64,000 nt of DNA from Micromonospora sp. LH3U1 (GTDB lineage: Bacteria; Actinomycetota; Actinomycetes; Mycobacteriales; Micromonosporaceae). The stretch spans positions 6,199,501 to 6,263,500 of the forward strand of contig NZ_CP116936.1 of assembly GCF_028475105.1 (NCBI RefSeq). Reading direction: 5' to 3'. The notes below the pieces were generated by a model. It made no database searches. It was not told the origin of the DNA and saw nothing but the letters and a program-made list of their open reading frames with translations. The position numbers were made by a program, and so were the translations under genes. Of the stretch, positions 7,505 through 16,747 are shown in pieces (position 1 is the stretch's first letter; every line of letters starts with the position of its first letter).

Positions 7505-9142
7505 TCAGAGCTCGACCGAGGTGATGTCGAGTTCGCCGACGTTGTTCAGCTCGAGCTTCTTGATCTTCTCCGAGTGGCCGGACTGCTGACCGTAGAAGTA
7601 GACCGGGATGCTCGGGACGTCCTGGTCGACCAGCTCGACGGCCTTGGCGAAGCCCTCGTGCGAAGCCTCCAGGCTCGGCGCGCCGCTGGCCGACTTGGCC
7701 AGAGCGTCGACGTCCTTGTTGCTGTATTCGCCGTCGTTCGAGGAGCCACCCGTCACGAAGAGCGGGTTGACCCAGTTCTCGACGTCCGGGTAGTCCTGCT
7801 GCCAGGCAGCACGGTACGGACCGTTCATCTTGTGCGCGTTGACGTTCTGGCGGAAGACCGCGAAGGTCGGCACGCCCTCGGCCCGAGCCTCGATGTTGAG
7901 GTTGGTCTTGACCTGCTGCGCAACGGCGTCCATCCAGTCCTTGTGGCTGGAGTCCGCGTTGTAGTAGAAGACCATCTCACCGGTGAAGCCACCGGCCTCG
8001 GCCAGCAGCTGCTTGGCCGTGGTGGGGTCGAACTTGCAGGCGGTGCAGTTGCCCGGCTTGGCGCCCGGGGTCAGCGGGTTCGCCCAGCTGTCGGCCGGCT
8101 TGCGAGTGCCGAAGAAGATCTTGTCCGAGATCTCCTGCCGGTTCACGGCCAGCGACACGGCACGACGCAGCTTCGGGTTCGCGTAGCGCTTGTCGTAGAT
8201 CGGGAACGCGATGAACGCGGTCGACGGCGTGACGGTCGACAGGCCCCGGTCACCGAGGTCGGTCTTCCACTTGTCACCGGCGAGCGCCGAGGTGGGGACA
8301 ACCTCCATGAAGTCGAGGTTGTTCGCCAGCAGGTCGGCGTAGGCGGCCGTCTCGTCCTGGTAGAGCTTGACGTCGACGTCCTTGACCTTCATCTTGTCGC
8401 GAAGGTTGTAGTCGTCGAAGCGCGTCAGCTTGATGAGGACGTTGTCGTCCCACGACACGAACTTCACCGGGCCGTTACCGATCGGCTTCTTGCCGAAGTC
8501 CTCGGGCTTCATGGTGAAGAAGGCGTCCGGCAGCGGCATGAAGGCGCTGTAGCCGAGCTTGGTCGGGAAGACCGCGGTCGGCGCTGCCAGGGTGACCTCG
8601 AAGGTCTGCTCGTCGATGACCTTCAGGCCGGACATCTCCTTGGCCGACGGCTCCGGGGCCTTCAGCGGCTTGTCCGGGCCATCCGGGTCCTCGGTGTAGG
8701 TCTTGTCGAAGCCCGCGATGTCCGCGAAGAAGGTGCCGTTCTGCGCGCCGTTCGGCGAGTAGGCGGCCCAGTTCCAGGCGTCGACGAAGTTCTTCGCCTT
8801 CACCTCGGTACCGTCGTGGAACTTGGTACCCTTCTTGATCTTGATCGTGAAGACCTTGGAGTCCGTGGTGTTGATGGACTCCGCCAGCGCGTTACGCGGG
8901 GCCCCACCGTCGTTCGGGTACTCGACCAGGCCGGTCCACAGCCAGTCGATGACCTTGCCACCGCCGGTCTCCGTGGTGTTCGACGGGACCAGCGGGTTCT
9001 CCGGCTGGACACCGTGGACAACGATCGCGCCGTCCTTGCTGTCGGCAGCATCGCCATCGCCACCACTCGAGCAACCGCTCGCGACAAGCGCGGCAGCCGC
9101 GCTGAGCGCGATCGCGCTCGTCGCCCGCTTCGAGACTCTCAT
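7505..9142 (-). CDS. dppA: Peptide-binding lipoprotein DppA (SBP family 5)
   Basis: This is the extracellular solute-binding component of the peptide importer (545 aa). The signal peptide ends in the lipobox VASGC with Cys24 as the lipidation site, followed by a Gly/Ser/Asp linker. The family 5 fold is seen in AVFPTKLGYSAFMPLPDAF, RRAVSLAVNRQEI and the late DVENWVNPLF segment. A good GGAGG Shine-Dalgarno precedes the ATG at 9142. It is the first gene of the dppABCDF operon. The substrate could be di- or oligopeptides; sequence alone cannot say which. Confidence 0.92.
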   Translation of the reverse strand: MRVSKRATSAIALSAAAALVASGCSSGGDGDAADSKDGAIVVHGVQPENPLVPSNTTETGGGKVIDWLWTGLVEYPNDGGAPRNALAESINTTDSKVFTIKIKKGTKFHDGTEVKAKNFVDAWNWAAYSPNGAQNGTFFADIAGFDKTYTEDPDGPDKPLKAPEPSAKEMSGLKVIDEQTFEVTLAAPTAVFPTKLGYSAFMPLPDAFFTMKPEDFGKKPIGNGPVKFVSWDDNVLIKLTRFDDYNLRDKMKVKDVDVKLYQDETAAYADLLANNLDFMEVVPTSALAGDKWKTDLGDRGLSTVTPSTAFIAFPIYDKRYANPKLRRAVSLAVNRQEISDKIFFGTRKPADSWANPLTPGAKPGNCTACKFDPTTAKQLLAEAGGFTGEMVFYYNADSSHKDWMDAVAQQVKTNLNIEARAEGVPTFAVFRQNVNAHKMNGPYRAAWQQDYPDVENWVNPLFVTGGSSNDGEYSNKDVDALAKSASGAPSLEASHEGFAKAVELVDQDVPSIPVYFYGQQSGHSEKIKKLELNNVGELDITSVEL

Positions 9143-9736
9143 TCCGAGGGGCCTCCTCTTTCTAACCAGGTTCCGTCGTGGGTTTCACGCACGTTTGGGG
9201 GGTGACACCGCCCGACCACCCCGGGGCGCGGGTCGTCGGGACCACAGGGAAGTTGGAGACCCCCCTGATGTTTCCGATCCGCCGGGCTCCCCCTCCAACG
9301 AGGCGCGACACGACGCAGGAGGCACAGCCACGAACCGCCGCGAGCGGCGAGGACATGGTCATGGGCCGTACGGAGTGCCACACACCGATGGTGAGGTGCT
9401 GCCACTGTGACACCCACTGGCCGCTTCCGTGAAGGTGCCGTTATCAAGCCGTTAGTTGCCCGCCACGTTGCCGATACTTGAAAAATGATCATAAAACGGT
9501 TGCTGCGGGCAGCACTGAGCAGGAAATACGTTGCGCCACCCCGAACATTGGCCCTCGACCTGCGTTCAGCCCGGCGAGCTTCCGCGGGTCCACGGGTACG
9601 CGGTGGGACGTGCGTCACCACTCACGTTTCCACCCGTCCGGACAGGTCGACTACGGCTGCACGGGCACCATCACCGACTGGGTGGATGAGGTCGTCGAGA
9701 TCATTTCTCTGATCCTCAGCCCGTGCTCAGGCACGG
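9143..9736. other. Intergenic region upstream of dppA
   Basis: These 594 bases hold no convincing gene: every ORF here has non-coding composition. The stretch carries the dpp leader and promoter (minus strand) and the 3' flank of the response regulator. An AT-rich patch at about 9473-9500 stands out in an otherwise GC-rich area and could be promoter DNA, but I cannot assign boxes. Confidence 0.5.
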
Positions 9737-10429
9737 TCACACGAGCCGGCGATCCGCCGCCCAGCGGGAAAGCTCGTAACGGTTGGACATCTGAAGCTTG
9801 CGCAGCACGTTCGACACGTGCGTCTCCACCGTCTTGATGGAGATGAACAGCTCCTTGGCGATCTCCTTGTACGCGTACCCCCGGGCCAGCAGCCGCAGCA
9901 CCTCACGCTCACGGTTGGTGAGCTGGTCCAGCTCGGGGTCGGCCACCGGGGCGTCCGGTCGTGCCGCGAAGGCATCCAGCACGAACCCGGCCAGCCGCGG
10001 GCTGAACACGGCGTCGCCATCGGCCACGCGACGGATCGCCGCGGCCAGTTCGTCCGGGGAGATGGTCTTGGTGACGTACCCCCGGGCGCCGGCACGGATC
10101 AACCCGATCACGTCCTCCGCCGCGTCGGAGACGCTCAACGCCAGGAACTTGACCTGCGGGTGACTGCGCCGCATCGCCTCCAGCACCGCACGTCCGCCGC
10201 CGTCGGGCATGTGCACGTCGAGCAGCACCACGTCCGGCGCAACGGCGGCGATCCGGGTCACCGCCTCGGCGACCGTGCTCGCCTCGCCCACCACCTCGAC
10301 GTGGGCGCCCAACTCCGCGCGCACCCCGGCCCGGAACATGGCGTGATCGTCCACCAGAAACACCCGCAGCCGCTCGGGGCGGGCATCCGCCGGGTCGAGG
10401 TGCTCGGTCGACTGCTCGGCCATGGTCAT
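9737..10429 (-). CDS. LuxR-family (NarL/LiaR-type) response regulator
   Basis: This DNA-binding response regulator (230 aa) pairs with the adjacent PspC-fused kinase. The receiver has the acidic pair Asp27-Asp28 (LVDDH), phospho-acceptor Asp71 (VVLLDVHMP) and Lys in VTKTISPDEL. The C-terminal HTH contains LTNREREVLRLLARGYAYKEIAKEL and ISIKTVETHVSNVLRKLQ. The ATG at 10429 overlaps the kinase stop in an ATGA junction, so the two are translationally coupled. By analogy with actinobacterial PspC/LiaRS modules it probably controls envelope-stress genes, possibly through the TCAGGG repeats at 11784 and 19844. Confidence 0.93.
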   Translation of the reverse strand: MTMAEQSTEHLDPADARPERLRVFLVDDHAMFRAGVRAELGAHVEVVGEASTVAEAVTRIAAVAPDVVLLDVHMPDGGGRAVLEAMRRSHPQVKFLALSVSDAAEDVIGLIRAGARGYVTKTISPDELAAAIRRVADGDAVFSPRLAGFVLDAFAARPDAPVADPELDQLTNREREVLRLLARGYAYKEIAKELFISIKTVETHVSNVLRKLQMSNRYELSRWAADRRLV

Positions 10430-11751
10430 CTGTTCCTCTCCGCTGCGGACGAGTCCCGGGAGATCGGCAGGATCAACCGGACCTCGGTCCCCTCCCCCGG
10501 GCCGGACCGGATTTCGGCCCGTCCGCCGTGCCGCTTCATCCGCCCGATGATCGAGCCGCGTACGCCGTGCCGGTGGTCCTCCACGGTATCCGGATCGAAG
10601 CCCTTCCCCCGGTCCCGGACGAAGACGCTGACCTGATCGGGCTCCACCTCGGCGTAGAGCGACACGGTCTGCACCTCAGCGTGGCGGGCCGCGTTGACCA
10701 GAGCCTCTCGCGCGGCCGCGACCAGCGCGCCGACCTTCTCGTCGGTCTCCCGGTCCCCGACCACCACCGTCTCCACGGTGATCGCGAAGGTGTCCTCGAC
10801 CTCGGCTGCGGCCTGCTCCAGCGCGGCGGCGAAACGCTCACTCGGCGACGCCGTCGGCTTGTAGAGCCAGTTGCGCAGGGAACGCTCCTGCCCTCGGGCC
10901 AGCCGCTGCACCGTCTTGACGTCGCTGGCATTGCGCTGGATCAGCGCCAACGTGTGCAGCACCTGGTCGTGCACCATGGCGGCCAGCTCGGCCCGCTCCT
11001 GCTCGCGGATGCGCCCCTCGCGCTCCGAGCGGAGCTGGCTGTACGTCCGCCAGAGCACCGGCGCGGCGACCACGCCGACGCCCGCCAGCCCGACCAGTGC
11101 GAAGATCACGCCGTTGATGACCGCGTCGAAGTTCTGCGCCGGCGAGTAGACCGCCGCGACGCCGATGATGCCGACCGCGACCAGCACGCCACCGCCGATG
11201 AACCGGAGCACGAAGGCACGCCGGTCGCTCTCCTCGACGACCGCGCCGAGCCAGGGCACCGGCATCGTGTCACCCCACTGCCGCCGCCGCTCAGGCGCGG
11301 ACTGGTGCCAGATGACCCCGGCGCCGACCGCGATGATGGCCACCAGCCAGCCGGCGGTGCCCGCCGCACCGACCGAGTCGAAGACCATCACCTGGATCAG
11401 CAGCACGCCGAGCCCGATCCCCACGAAGGGCAGGAGTTGGGCCACGTCGCGTCGGGGCGGCACCGCCGTGTCGCCGGGCCGCAGCGGCACCACCGCCCAG
11501 AAGGCCGCGTAGAGCAGCAGGCCGAGCCCGCTCAGCCCGAGCAGAACCATGAACGCGACGCGCACCCGCAGCACCGAGATGCCGAGATGGTCGGCGATAC
11601 CGGCGGCGACGCCGGCGGCCATCCGGTGCTCGGGGGCCCGGTAGAGGCGCGGGGGCGGACTCACAGTGCTGATCGGAGGCTCCCTGGTCACGGTGGCGGA
11701 CTGGTCGAGGTCGGTGAACCGATCGTCACACGCTGCGGCGTCCACGACCAC
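10426..11751 (-). CDS. PspC-domain-fused sensor histidine kinase
   Basis: This membrane sensor kinase (441 aa) has an N-terminal PspC domain (LYRAPEHRMAAGVAAGIADHLG ..., residues about 35-95), several further membrane segments, then a HisKA_3 dimerisation region with the likely phospho-His in MVHDQVLHTLALIQ and a HATPase domain ending REALVNAARH ... GRAEIRSGPGEGTEVRLILP. This PspC-kinase fusion is a known actinobacterial envelope-stress architecture. The ATG at 11751 is the longest start; GTG at 11691 (VTREPP) is an alternative that still keeps the PspC domain. It is divergent from the next pspC gene, sharing 95 bp of control DNA. Confidence 0.9.
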   Translation of the reverse strand: MVVDAAACDDRFTDLDQSATVTREPPISTVSPPPRLYRAPEHRMAAGVAAGIADHLGISVLRVRVAFMVLLGLSGLGLLLYAAFWAVVPLRPGDTAVPPRRDVAQLLPFVGIGLGVLLIQVMVFDSVGAAGTAGWLVAIIAVGAGVIWHQSAPERRRQWGDTMPVPWLGAVVEESDRRAFVLRFIGGGVLVAVGIIGVAAVYSPAQNFDAVINGVIFALVGLAGVGVVAAPVLWRTYSQLRSEREGRIREQERAELAAMVHDQVLHTLALIQRNASDVKTVQRLARGQERSLRNWLYKPTASPSERFAAALEQAAAEVEDTFAITVETVVVGDRETDEKVGALVAAAREALVNAARHAEVQTVSLYAEVEPDQVSVFVRDRGKGFDPDTVEDHRHGVRGSIIGRMKRHGGRAEIRSGPGEGTEVRLILPISRDSSAAERNR

Positions 11752-11783
11752 GGGGACGCCCCCGACATTCCGGCCGCCGGATC

Positions 11784-11801
11784 TCAGGGTGGGGTCAGGG
11801 T
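11784..11801. promoter_or_regulatory. TCAGGG direct repeat, candidate operator in the divergent pspC promoter
   Basis: TCAGGGT at 11784-11790 and again at 11795-11801 are 11 bp apart start to start, about one helical turn. Nearly the same 18-bp arrangement lies upstream of the separate pspC gene at 19917. The direct repeat on one DNA face suits a NarL-type dimer; the binding protein is inferred. Confidence 0.5.
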
Positions 11802-11846
11802 CGGGTCCTGAGGTCGCTCGGGCTCACCTGGCAGCAGGATCGAAGC

Positions 11847-13655
11847 ATGACCGAGGAAGCTGCCCCGCCACCCCGACCGGGGTCGGCACAGCCGGGCGGT
11901 TCATCACCGCCCCCGCCAGCCGCCACGCCCGCCGAATGGACCGAGCCGAGCACGTTCGGCCCGTACACCGGCTCCGGCTCCGCCGCCGACACCGCACCAG
12001 GCGATCCGGCCGGCGGCTACGGGCCGCCCGCCCCGGGCTACGGCCCGGGCCCGGGGTTCGCGGCCGGCACCGGCTACGGGGTCGGCGGCACGCCACCCGG
12101 GCAGGGTGGTCCCGGTCCGTCCGCGACGCCGCCGCCGCTGGGCGGCACTGGTTTCACCTCACGGTACGGGCTGGTCCGTCCCCGCGAGGGGCGGTATCTG
12201 GCTGGCGTCTGCGCGGCGATCGGACGAGCCACCAACACCGATCCGGTGCTCTGGCGGGTGCTGCTCGCGGTGCTCGGGTTCTTCGGGGGCATCGGCATCC
12301 TGGTGTACGTCGCCGCCTGGCTGATCATCCCGAACGAGGGCGACACCGCGTCCCCGGTCGAGTCCATGCTCGGCCGCGGTCGCTCCAGCATGTCGCCGGT
12401 GACGGTGATCATCCTGGGCATCCTGGTCGCGGCCAGCTTCGGCTACATCGTCACCGACGCCTTCCGCGCGGTGCTGCTCGGCGCGGCCATCCTGGTCGCC
12501 GGCGCGCTGCTGCTCAACCGGGACAGCCGCAACCCACAGCCCGGCACCCCGGGCGGTCCGGCACCGTCCGCGCCGTCCGGCACCCCGCCCGGTCCGGTCC
12601 CACCGGTGGCCTGGCCCGCGCCGTCGTACGGTGCGGCGCCGCCGACCGGCCCGCTGGCGACGGCACCGATGGTCGGCGGCGATACGGCATCCGCGACCGC
12701 GACGATGGGGAGCGCCCACCGTCACCACCCCGGCGTACGACGTGCAGCCGACCGCCACGGCGCAGCCGGTGTCCGGGGCGGGCCCGCTGTCCGGGCAGCC
12801 GGCCGGCACGACGACTGTCCAGGCCGGCTGGCCGGCACCGGCCACGGGCTGGCCGAGCACCGGCACGCCCAGCGCCGGTTGGCCGTCGGCGCCGGTGACC
12901 GGCGCACCCGCTGCCCCGTCCGGCTACCCGACCGCCGCGCCACCGTCCGGATACCGCCCCCGTTCGCGCCACACGGCCCGTACGCCTCGCCGGCCCCGGC
13001 CGCATCTCCCCCGCCCAAACCACCGAAGCCGCCGAAGCGCCCCCGGGAGCGTTCGCCACTCGGCGCGGTGACCTTCTCGCTGATCTTCCTGGTCCTCGGG
13101 GTGGTCGCCCTGCTCGACCTGCTGGACGTGTTCGCCATCAGCGCCTCGGCGTACTTCGCGGCCGCGCTGGCCACGATCGCGCTGGGGCTGCTGGTCGGCA
13201 CCTGGTTCGGGCGGGCCCGCTGGCTCATCGCGCTCGGCCTGGTGACCGCGGCGGCGCTGGGCACGGCGACCGTCGCCGAGTCCTACGACCGGATCCGCGG
13301 GGTCGACGGCGCGGTGACCTGGGCGCCCACCGACTATCGCGACCTCGCCGACCGGTACGAGAACAGCTTCGGTGACGCCGTGCTCGACCTGCGGGGGATC
13401 GACTTCGCGAAGCGGGACAGCCAGGTGACCGTCGCCATCAACTTCGGCAAGGCGACGGTGGTCGTACCCCCGAACGTGGACGTCACCACGGTGGCCGACG
13501 TCAACGCGGGTGACGCCACCATCTTCGGCAACCGATCCGGAGGGCTGGACGGCCGCCTGCGGGAGATTACCGACCTCGGCGTGGACGGGCCCGGCGGCGG
13601 AACCCTGCGCCTCTACATCCATGTCAATGCCGGCAACCTGGAGGTGACCCGGTGA
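11847..13655 (+). CDS. PspC and toastrack (LiaF-like) membrane protein, apparently frameshifted in the linker
   Basis: This 602-residue ORF encodes a Pro/Gly-rich N-terminus (1-110), a PspC domain (RPREGRYLAGVCAAIG ... VAAWLIIPN), two more membrane segments, a long Pro-rich linker, a second membrane block (LGAVTFSLIFLVLGVVALLDLLDVF onward) and a C-terminal beta-rich domain (TVAINFGKATVVVPPNVDV ... VNAGNLEV) resembling the LiaF/toastrack fold of envelope-stress proteins. Between about 12707 and 12961 the open frame reads His/Arg-rich nonsense, while the +1 frame gives a normal linker (TVTTPAYDVQPTATAQPVSG ...). This implies a one-base gain near GGGG 12707-12710 and a one-base loss in CCCCC 12957-12961, which compensate. 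It overlaps the next gene by GTGA. Confidence 0.85.
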   Translation: MTEEAAPPPRPGSAQPGGSSPPPPAATPAEWTEPSTFGPYTGSGSAADTAPGDPAGGYGPPAPGYGPGPGFAAGTGYGVGGTPPGQGGPGPSATPPPLGGTGFTSRYGLVRPREGRYLAGVCAAIGRATNTDPVLWRVLLAVLGFFGGIGILVYVAAWLIIPNEGDTASPVESMLGRGRSSMSPVTVIILGILVAASFGYIVTDAFRAVLLGAAILVAGALLLNRDSRNPQPGTPGGPAPSAPSGTPPGPVPPVAWPAPSYGAAPPTGPLATAPMVGGDTASATATMGSAHRHHPGVRRAADRHGAAGVRGGPAVRAAGRHDDCPGRLAGTGHGLAEHRHAQRRLAVGAGDRRTRCPVRLPDRRATVRIPPPFAPHGPYASPAPAASPPPKPPKPPKRPRERSPLGAVTFSLIFLVLGVVALLDLLDVFAISASAYFAAALATIALGLLVGTWFGRARWLIALGLVTAAALGTATVAESYDRIRGVDGAVTWAPTDYRDLADRYENSFGDAVLDLRGIDFAKRDSQVTVAINFGKATVVVPPNVDVTTVADVNAGDATIFGNRSGGLDGRLREITDLGVDGPGGGTLRLYIHVNAGNLEVTR

Positions 13656-14254
13656 AGGCTCACCGCACGGATCTGGTGTCGTTCGCCTTCGGGCTCGTGT
13701 TCCTGGCGCTGTCCGCCTGGTGGCTGCTCGCCCAACTGCTCGGGCTCGCGTTGCCACCGGTCGGCTGGTTCCTGGCCAGCGCACTCATCCTGATCGGAGT
13801 CTTCGGGCTGGTCGGCGCACTGCGTTCGGGTCGGCCGGGCAGGCCGGAGCCGACCGCCGAGGCCGGTGCCACCGAGGCAGCCGCACCCGTCTCCGGCGCG
13901 TCTGTCTCCGGCGCGTCCGCGCCGGTTTCCGGTGCCGCCGTGCCGACCTCTGGCGCGGCTCTGCCGGTCTGGGAGGCCGAGCGGTCCACCTGGGACGCTC
14001 CCTTGCCGGGGCCGACGCCACAGACACCGACCACCGAGGTGATCCACCCGGCCTGGCTGGCTCATCCTCCGTCGGATCCGCAGACCGCTCCGGTGAGCGG
14101 CCAGCCCGACGACGGGACCGAGGAGCCGACCACCGGGATCCTCGCCCGACCGGTACCGGTCGAGGGGGACGAGCCGACCCGGCCCGACCACCCGGTCGAG
14201 GCCGTCGGCGATCAACCGGACGACGAGCGGGAGGGCCGGCGCAGGGAGGTCTGA
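13652..14254 (+). CDS. Small membrane protein with two N-terminal TM segments (LiaI/LiaF-TM-like)
   Basis: The product (200 aa) has two hydrophobic helices in the first 55 residues (LVSFAFGLVFLALSAWWLL and VGWFLASALILIGVFGLVGAL) and then an acidic, Pro/Ala/Thr-rich cytoplasmic or extracellular tail with SGASVSGASAPVSGA-type repeats. The GTG start at 13652 overlaps the stop of the PspC/toastrack gene in a GTGA junction, so the pair is co-translated. The paired helices resemble the LiaI-LiaF-TM region found next to PspC proteins. The tail has no recognised domain. Confidence 0.75.
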   Translation: MKAHRTDLVSFAFGLVFLALSAWWLLAQLLGLALPPVGWFLASALILIGVFGLVGALRSGRPGRPEPTAEAGATEAAAPVSGASVSGASAPVSGAAVPTSGAALPVWEAERSTWDAPLPGPTPQTPTTEVIHPAWLAHPPSDPQTAPVSGQPDDGTEEPTTGILARPVPVEGDEPTRPDHPVEAVGDQPDDEREGRRREV

Positions 14255-14422
14255 CCTCGGGCGCCTGCCGGCGTCGGCCTACTCCACCGCCACAGCGGTG
14301 CGGCTGGCGCGAACGGACGCATATGCTGGCCGGTGGAGATCTCGCCTCCGCCGGCCGGCCCGTCCCGCCATGGCGGTCCCGCCGCGATTCCCGTCTCTAC
14401 CCCCGTCAGGAGCCCGCCCGAC

Positions 14423-15676
14423 ATGACCCAGTCCCCCGCCGTGCGTACCACCGGTCGGTCCGGTCCGGTCCGCATCGGCGAGCGAGCCGCCCGAACGCTC
14501 GTCACCGAACTGGCCCGGATCAACGATCCCAAGATCGCCCTGCTGGTCGGGGCGAGCCCGGAATCCGCGGTGCTGGCCGCGGCGATCGAGGCGCTGCTGC
14601 CCGGTGACCGTCTCACCGTGGTGCCCGCCGAGCCGTCCGGCGCTGCCGCGCTCCGCGAGCACGTCAACGCCCAGGGCAGCTGGGTCGCCGACCGGGTGGG
14701 CGTCGTCGACTCGCTGGCCGAGGCTGAGGCTGCCGGGGTCGTTATCGCCGGTGAGGTGTTCACCGGCACCGCCGAGGAGACCCGCAGCGGCATCGAGGGG
14801 CTGACCAAGTACCTCTCCGACGGCGCGGTACTGAGCGTGGCGACCACCGCCACGCCCGGCCGGACCACTGGCGCCGCCGCCGAACTGGCTCGACAGGACG
14901 CCCTCTACGGCGTCGGCGCCGATCTGGTGCTGCGCAACTCGCCGCCGGTACGGGTCTACCGGCTGCGGTTCACCCCGGCAAGCCCGGCCGCCGCCGACCG
15001 GCTGACCCCCGCGCACCGGCCGTCGAGTGTGCCGCTGACCCGCGGTATGCACATCGACTCCAACGGCGTGGCCGCCGCGGGCATCGCGCTGGGCCTCGCG
15101 GCGCTGGCCCGGGTGGCGCGTCCGTCGTCCAAGCTCTGGCTGCTGCCGGCGCTGGCCGCCGGGCCGGTCGCCGCGTTCTTCCGCGACCCGGAGCGGGACG
15201 TGCCGGAAGACCCGACCGCCGTGGTCGCCAGCGCGGACGGGCGGGTCCTGTCGGTGCAGCGGCTGCACGACGAGCGTTTCGGCGACGGCGAGTGGCTGCG
15301 GGTCGCGGTCTTCCTGTCAGTGCTGGACGTGCACGTCAACCGCGCCCCGGTCGCCGGCAAGGTGGTGGACTACTTCGTCGCCGACGGCGGCTTCGTCAAC
15401 GCGATGAAGCCGGACGCCGAGCACAACGTGGCGGCGTACACCGTGCTGGACACCGCTCGCGGCACGGTGGTGGTCGCGCAGCGCACCGGGCTGATCGCCC
15501 GCCGGATCGTGCAGCGCGCGCCGATCGGCGCGCTACTGGCCAAGGGTGAGCGCTTCGGCCTGATCCGGTTCGGCTCACGGACCGACGTCTACCTCCCCGC
15601 CGAGGCCGCGGACCCGCTGGTCGGGCCGGGCGACAAGGTGGTCGGCGGGTCCACGGTCATCGCCCGCTGGCGCTGA
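14423..15676 (+). CDS. psd: Phosphatidylserine decarboxylase with N-terminal Rossmann-like extension
   Basis: This enzyme makes phosphatidylethanolamine from phosphatidylserine. The C-terminal 220 residues hold the Psd fold with LPLTRGMHIDSNGVAAAG-type start, VFLSVLDVHVNRAP, RFGSRTDVYLP and the self-cleavage site GGST near the C-terminus, where Ser becomes the pyruvoyl cofactor. The first 180 residues (RIGERAARTLVTELARIND ... LLVGASPESAVLAAAIEAL) look like a methyltransferase-type Rossmann domain and are not part of short bacterial Psd. The ATG at 14423 has AGGAG 9-10 nt upstream; a GTG at 14333 just after TATGCT is an alternative leaderless start. It is convergent with pssA, the preceding enzyme of the pathway. 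Confidence 0.88.
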   Translation: MTQSPAVRTTGRSGPVRIGERAARTLVTELARINDPKIALLVGASPESAVLAAAIEALLPGDRLTVVPAEPSGAAALREHVNAQGSWVADRVGVVDSLAEAEAAGVVIAGEVFTGTAEETRSGIEGLTKYLSDGAVLSVATTATPGRTTGAAAELARQDALYGVGADLVLRNSPPVRVYRLRFTPASPAAADRLTPAHRPSSVPLTRGMHIDSNGVAAAGIALGLAALARVARPSSKLWLLPALAAGPVAAFFRDPERDVPEDPTAVVASADGRVLSVQRLHDERFGDGEWLRVAVFLSVLDVHVNRAPVAGKVVDYFVADGGFVNAMKPDAEHNVAAYTVLDTARGTVVVAQRTGLIARRIVQRAPIGALLAKGERFGLIRFGSRTDVYLPAEAADPLVGPGDKVVGGSTVIARWR

Positions 15677-15689
15677 CCCGCCAACGAGA

Positions 15690-15720
15690 AACGGGGCGCC
15701 GCTGTTCGCGGCGCCCCGTT
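15690..15720. terminator. Bidirectional terminator between psd and pssA
   Basis: Perfect 13-bp arms at 15690-15702 and 15708-15720 flank a 5-nt loop between convergent stop codons. T- or A-rich bases flank both sides modestly. Confidence 0.8.
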
Positions 15721-15733
15721 CTGTCTGCTCGGA

Positions 15734-16747
15734 TCAGGCGGTACGACGCTGCCGCAGCCAGAGCACCGGCCCGCTGACCAGGTAGCCCACCACGATCAGG
15801 GCGAACGTGAGCCGGATGTCGACCAACGCGCCGATCACTGGGGCCAGCCAGAGCCACGGCGGCAGCTTCACCAGGCGGGCGAGCTTGGCGTACGGGAAGC
15901 TCGAAACCATCGCGAAGGCGAGCAGCGCCACCCCGGCGACCAGCACGGCACCGGGCACCGGCAGGCCGATCGCCACGGTCAGGGCGAGCACCGCGGCGGC
16001 CATGGTGGTGGGCACCCCGCAGAAGAAGCGGCCGTCCTTCGGCGAGACGTTGAAGCGGGCCAGTCGAATCGCGGCACACGCCGCGACCAGGGCGCACGCC
16101 ACTGCCGCGGCGGCCGTGGAAACGGAGCCGGCGAGCGAGGCGTAGACCACGACCGGCGCGGCGAGACCGAACGAGCACATGTCGGCCAGTGAGTCCATCT
16201 GCGCGCCGAACGGGCTGGCCACGCCGAGCCGGCGGGCCAGTGCGCCGTCCAGACCGTCGAAGCCGACGCAGGCGATGAGGCAGAGCGCGGCGATGCGCAC
16301 CTCGCCCTGCATGGCCAGGAAGATGGCCAACATGCCGAGCATCAGGCTGGCCAGCGTGCAGGCGTTGACCAGACCGAACTTCATCCGGCGGGCCATGGTG
16401 CGCTCGCCGGGGAGCAGTGGGATCGACCGGGACGAGTCTTCGTCGACGTGCGCCATCGGCGGCATCGCCGGGCTGACCGGCATGACCGCCTCGATCTCGG
16501 CCCGACCGACGCTCTGAGCCGGGCGGCTGAGCCGGTCCAGACCGTAGCGACGGCGCTGCCGGTCGGCGTACCGGTGCTCGGGCTGGGCTACGTCGGTCCC
16601 GTGCAGGTCACCGTCACGGCGACCAACCCGGACCAACAGCACCTGGCGGGCGAACGTGCTGCTGCGGCGCAACCGGCCCGCCCAGCGACGCCCTGCGGGG
16701 CGCGGACTGTCAGTCGTACGACGCCGGCGCCATGGGGCTCTCGGCAC
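15734..16747 (-). CDS. pssA: CDP-diacylglycerol-serine O-phosphatidyltransferase
   Basis: This integral membrane enzyme joins CDP-diacylglycerol and serine to give phosphatidylserine, the substrate of the convergent psd product. The CDP-alcohol phosphotransferase signature is clear: DGLDGALAR followed by GAQMDSLAD, giving the DG-x2-AR-x8-G-x3-D-x3-D metal site. Six to eight hydrophobic helices follow. A GTG at 16747 preceded by GGAGG gives 337 aa with an Arg-rich 88-residue N-terminus whose codons have high GC at the third position, so I prefer it. The ATG at 16483 (MPVSPA) would give a more usual 249 aa and also has a weak GAGG site. Confidence 0.87.
   Translation of the reverse strand: MPRAPWRRRRTTDSPRPAGRRWAGRLRRSSTFARQVLLVRVGRRDGDLHGTDVAQPEHRYADRQRRRYGLDRLSRPAQSVGRAEIEAVMPVSPAMPPMAHVDEDSSRSIPLLPGERTMARRMKFGLVNACTLASLMLGMLAIFLAMQGEVRIAALCLIACVGFDGLDGALARRLGVASPFGAQMDSLADMCSFGLAAPVVVYASLAGSVSTAAAAVACALVAACAAIRLARFNVSPKDGRFFCGVPTTMAAAVLALTVAIGLPVPGAVLVAGVALLAFAMVSSFPYAKLARLVKLPPWLWLAPVIGALVDIRLTFALIVVGYLVSGPVLWLRQRRTA

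Noticed and set aside
9139..9621. 160-codon minus-strand ORF upstream of dppA
   Set aside because: It overlaps the dppA start, lacks a ribosome site and has no coding-like codon bias.
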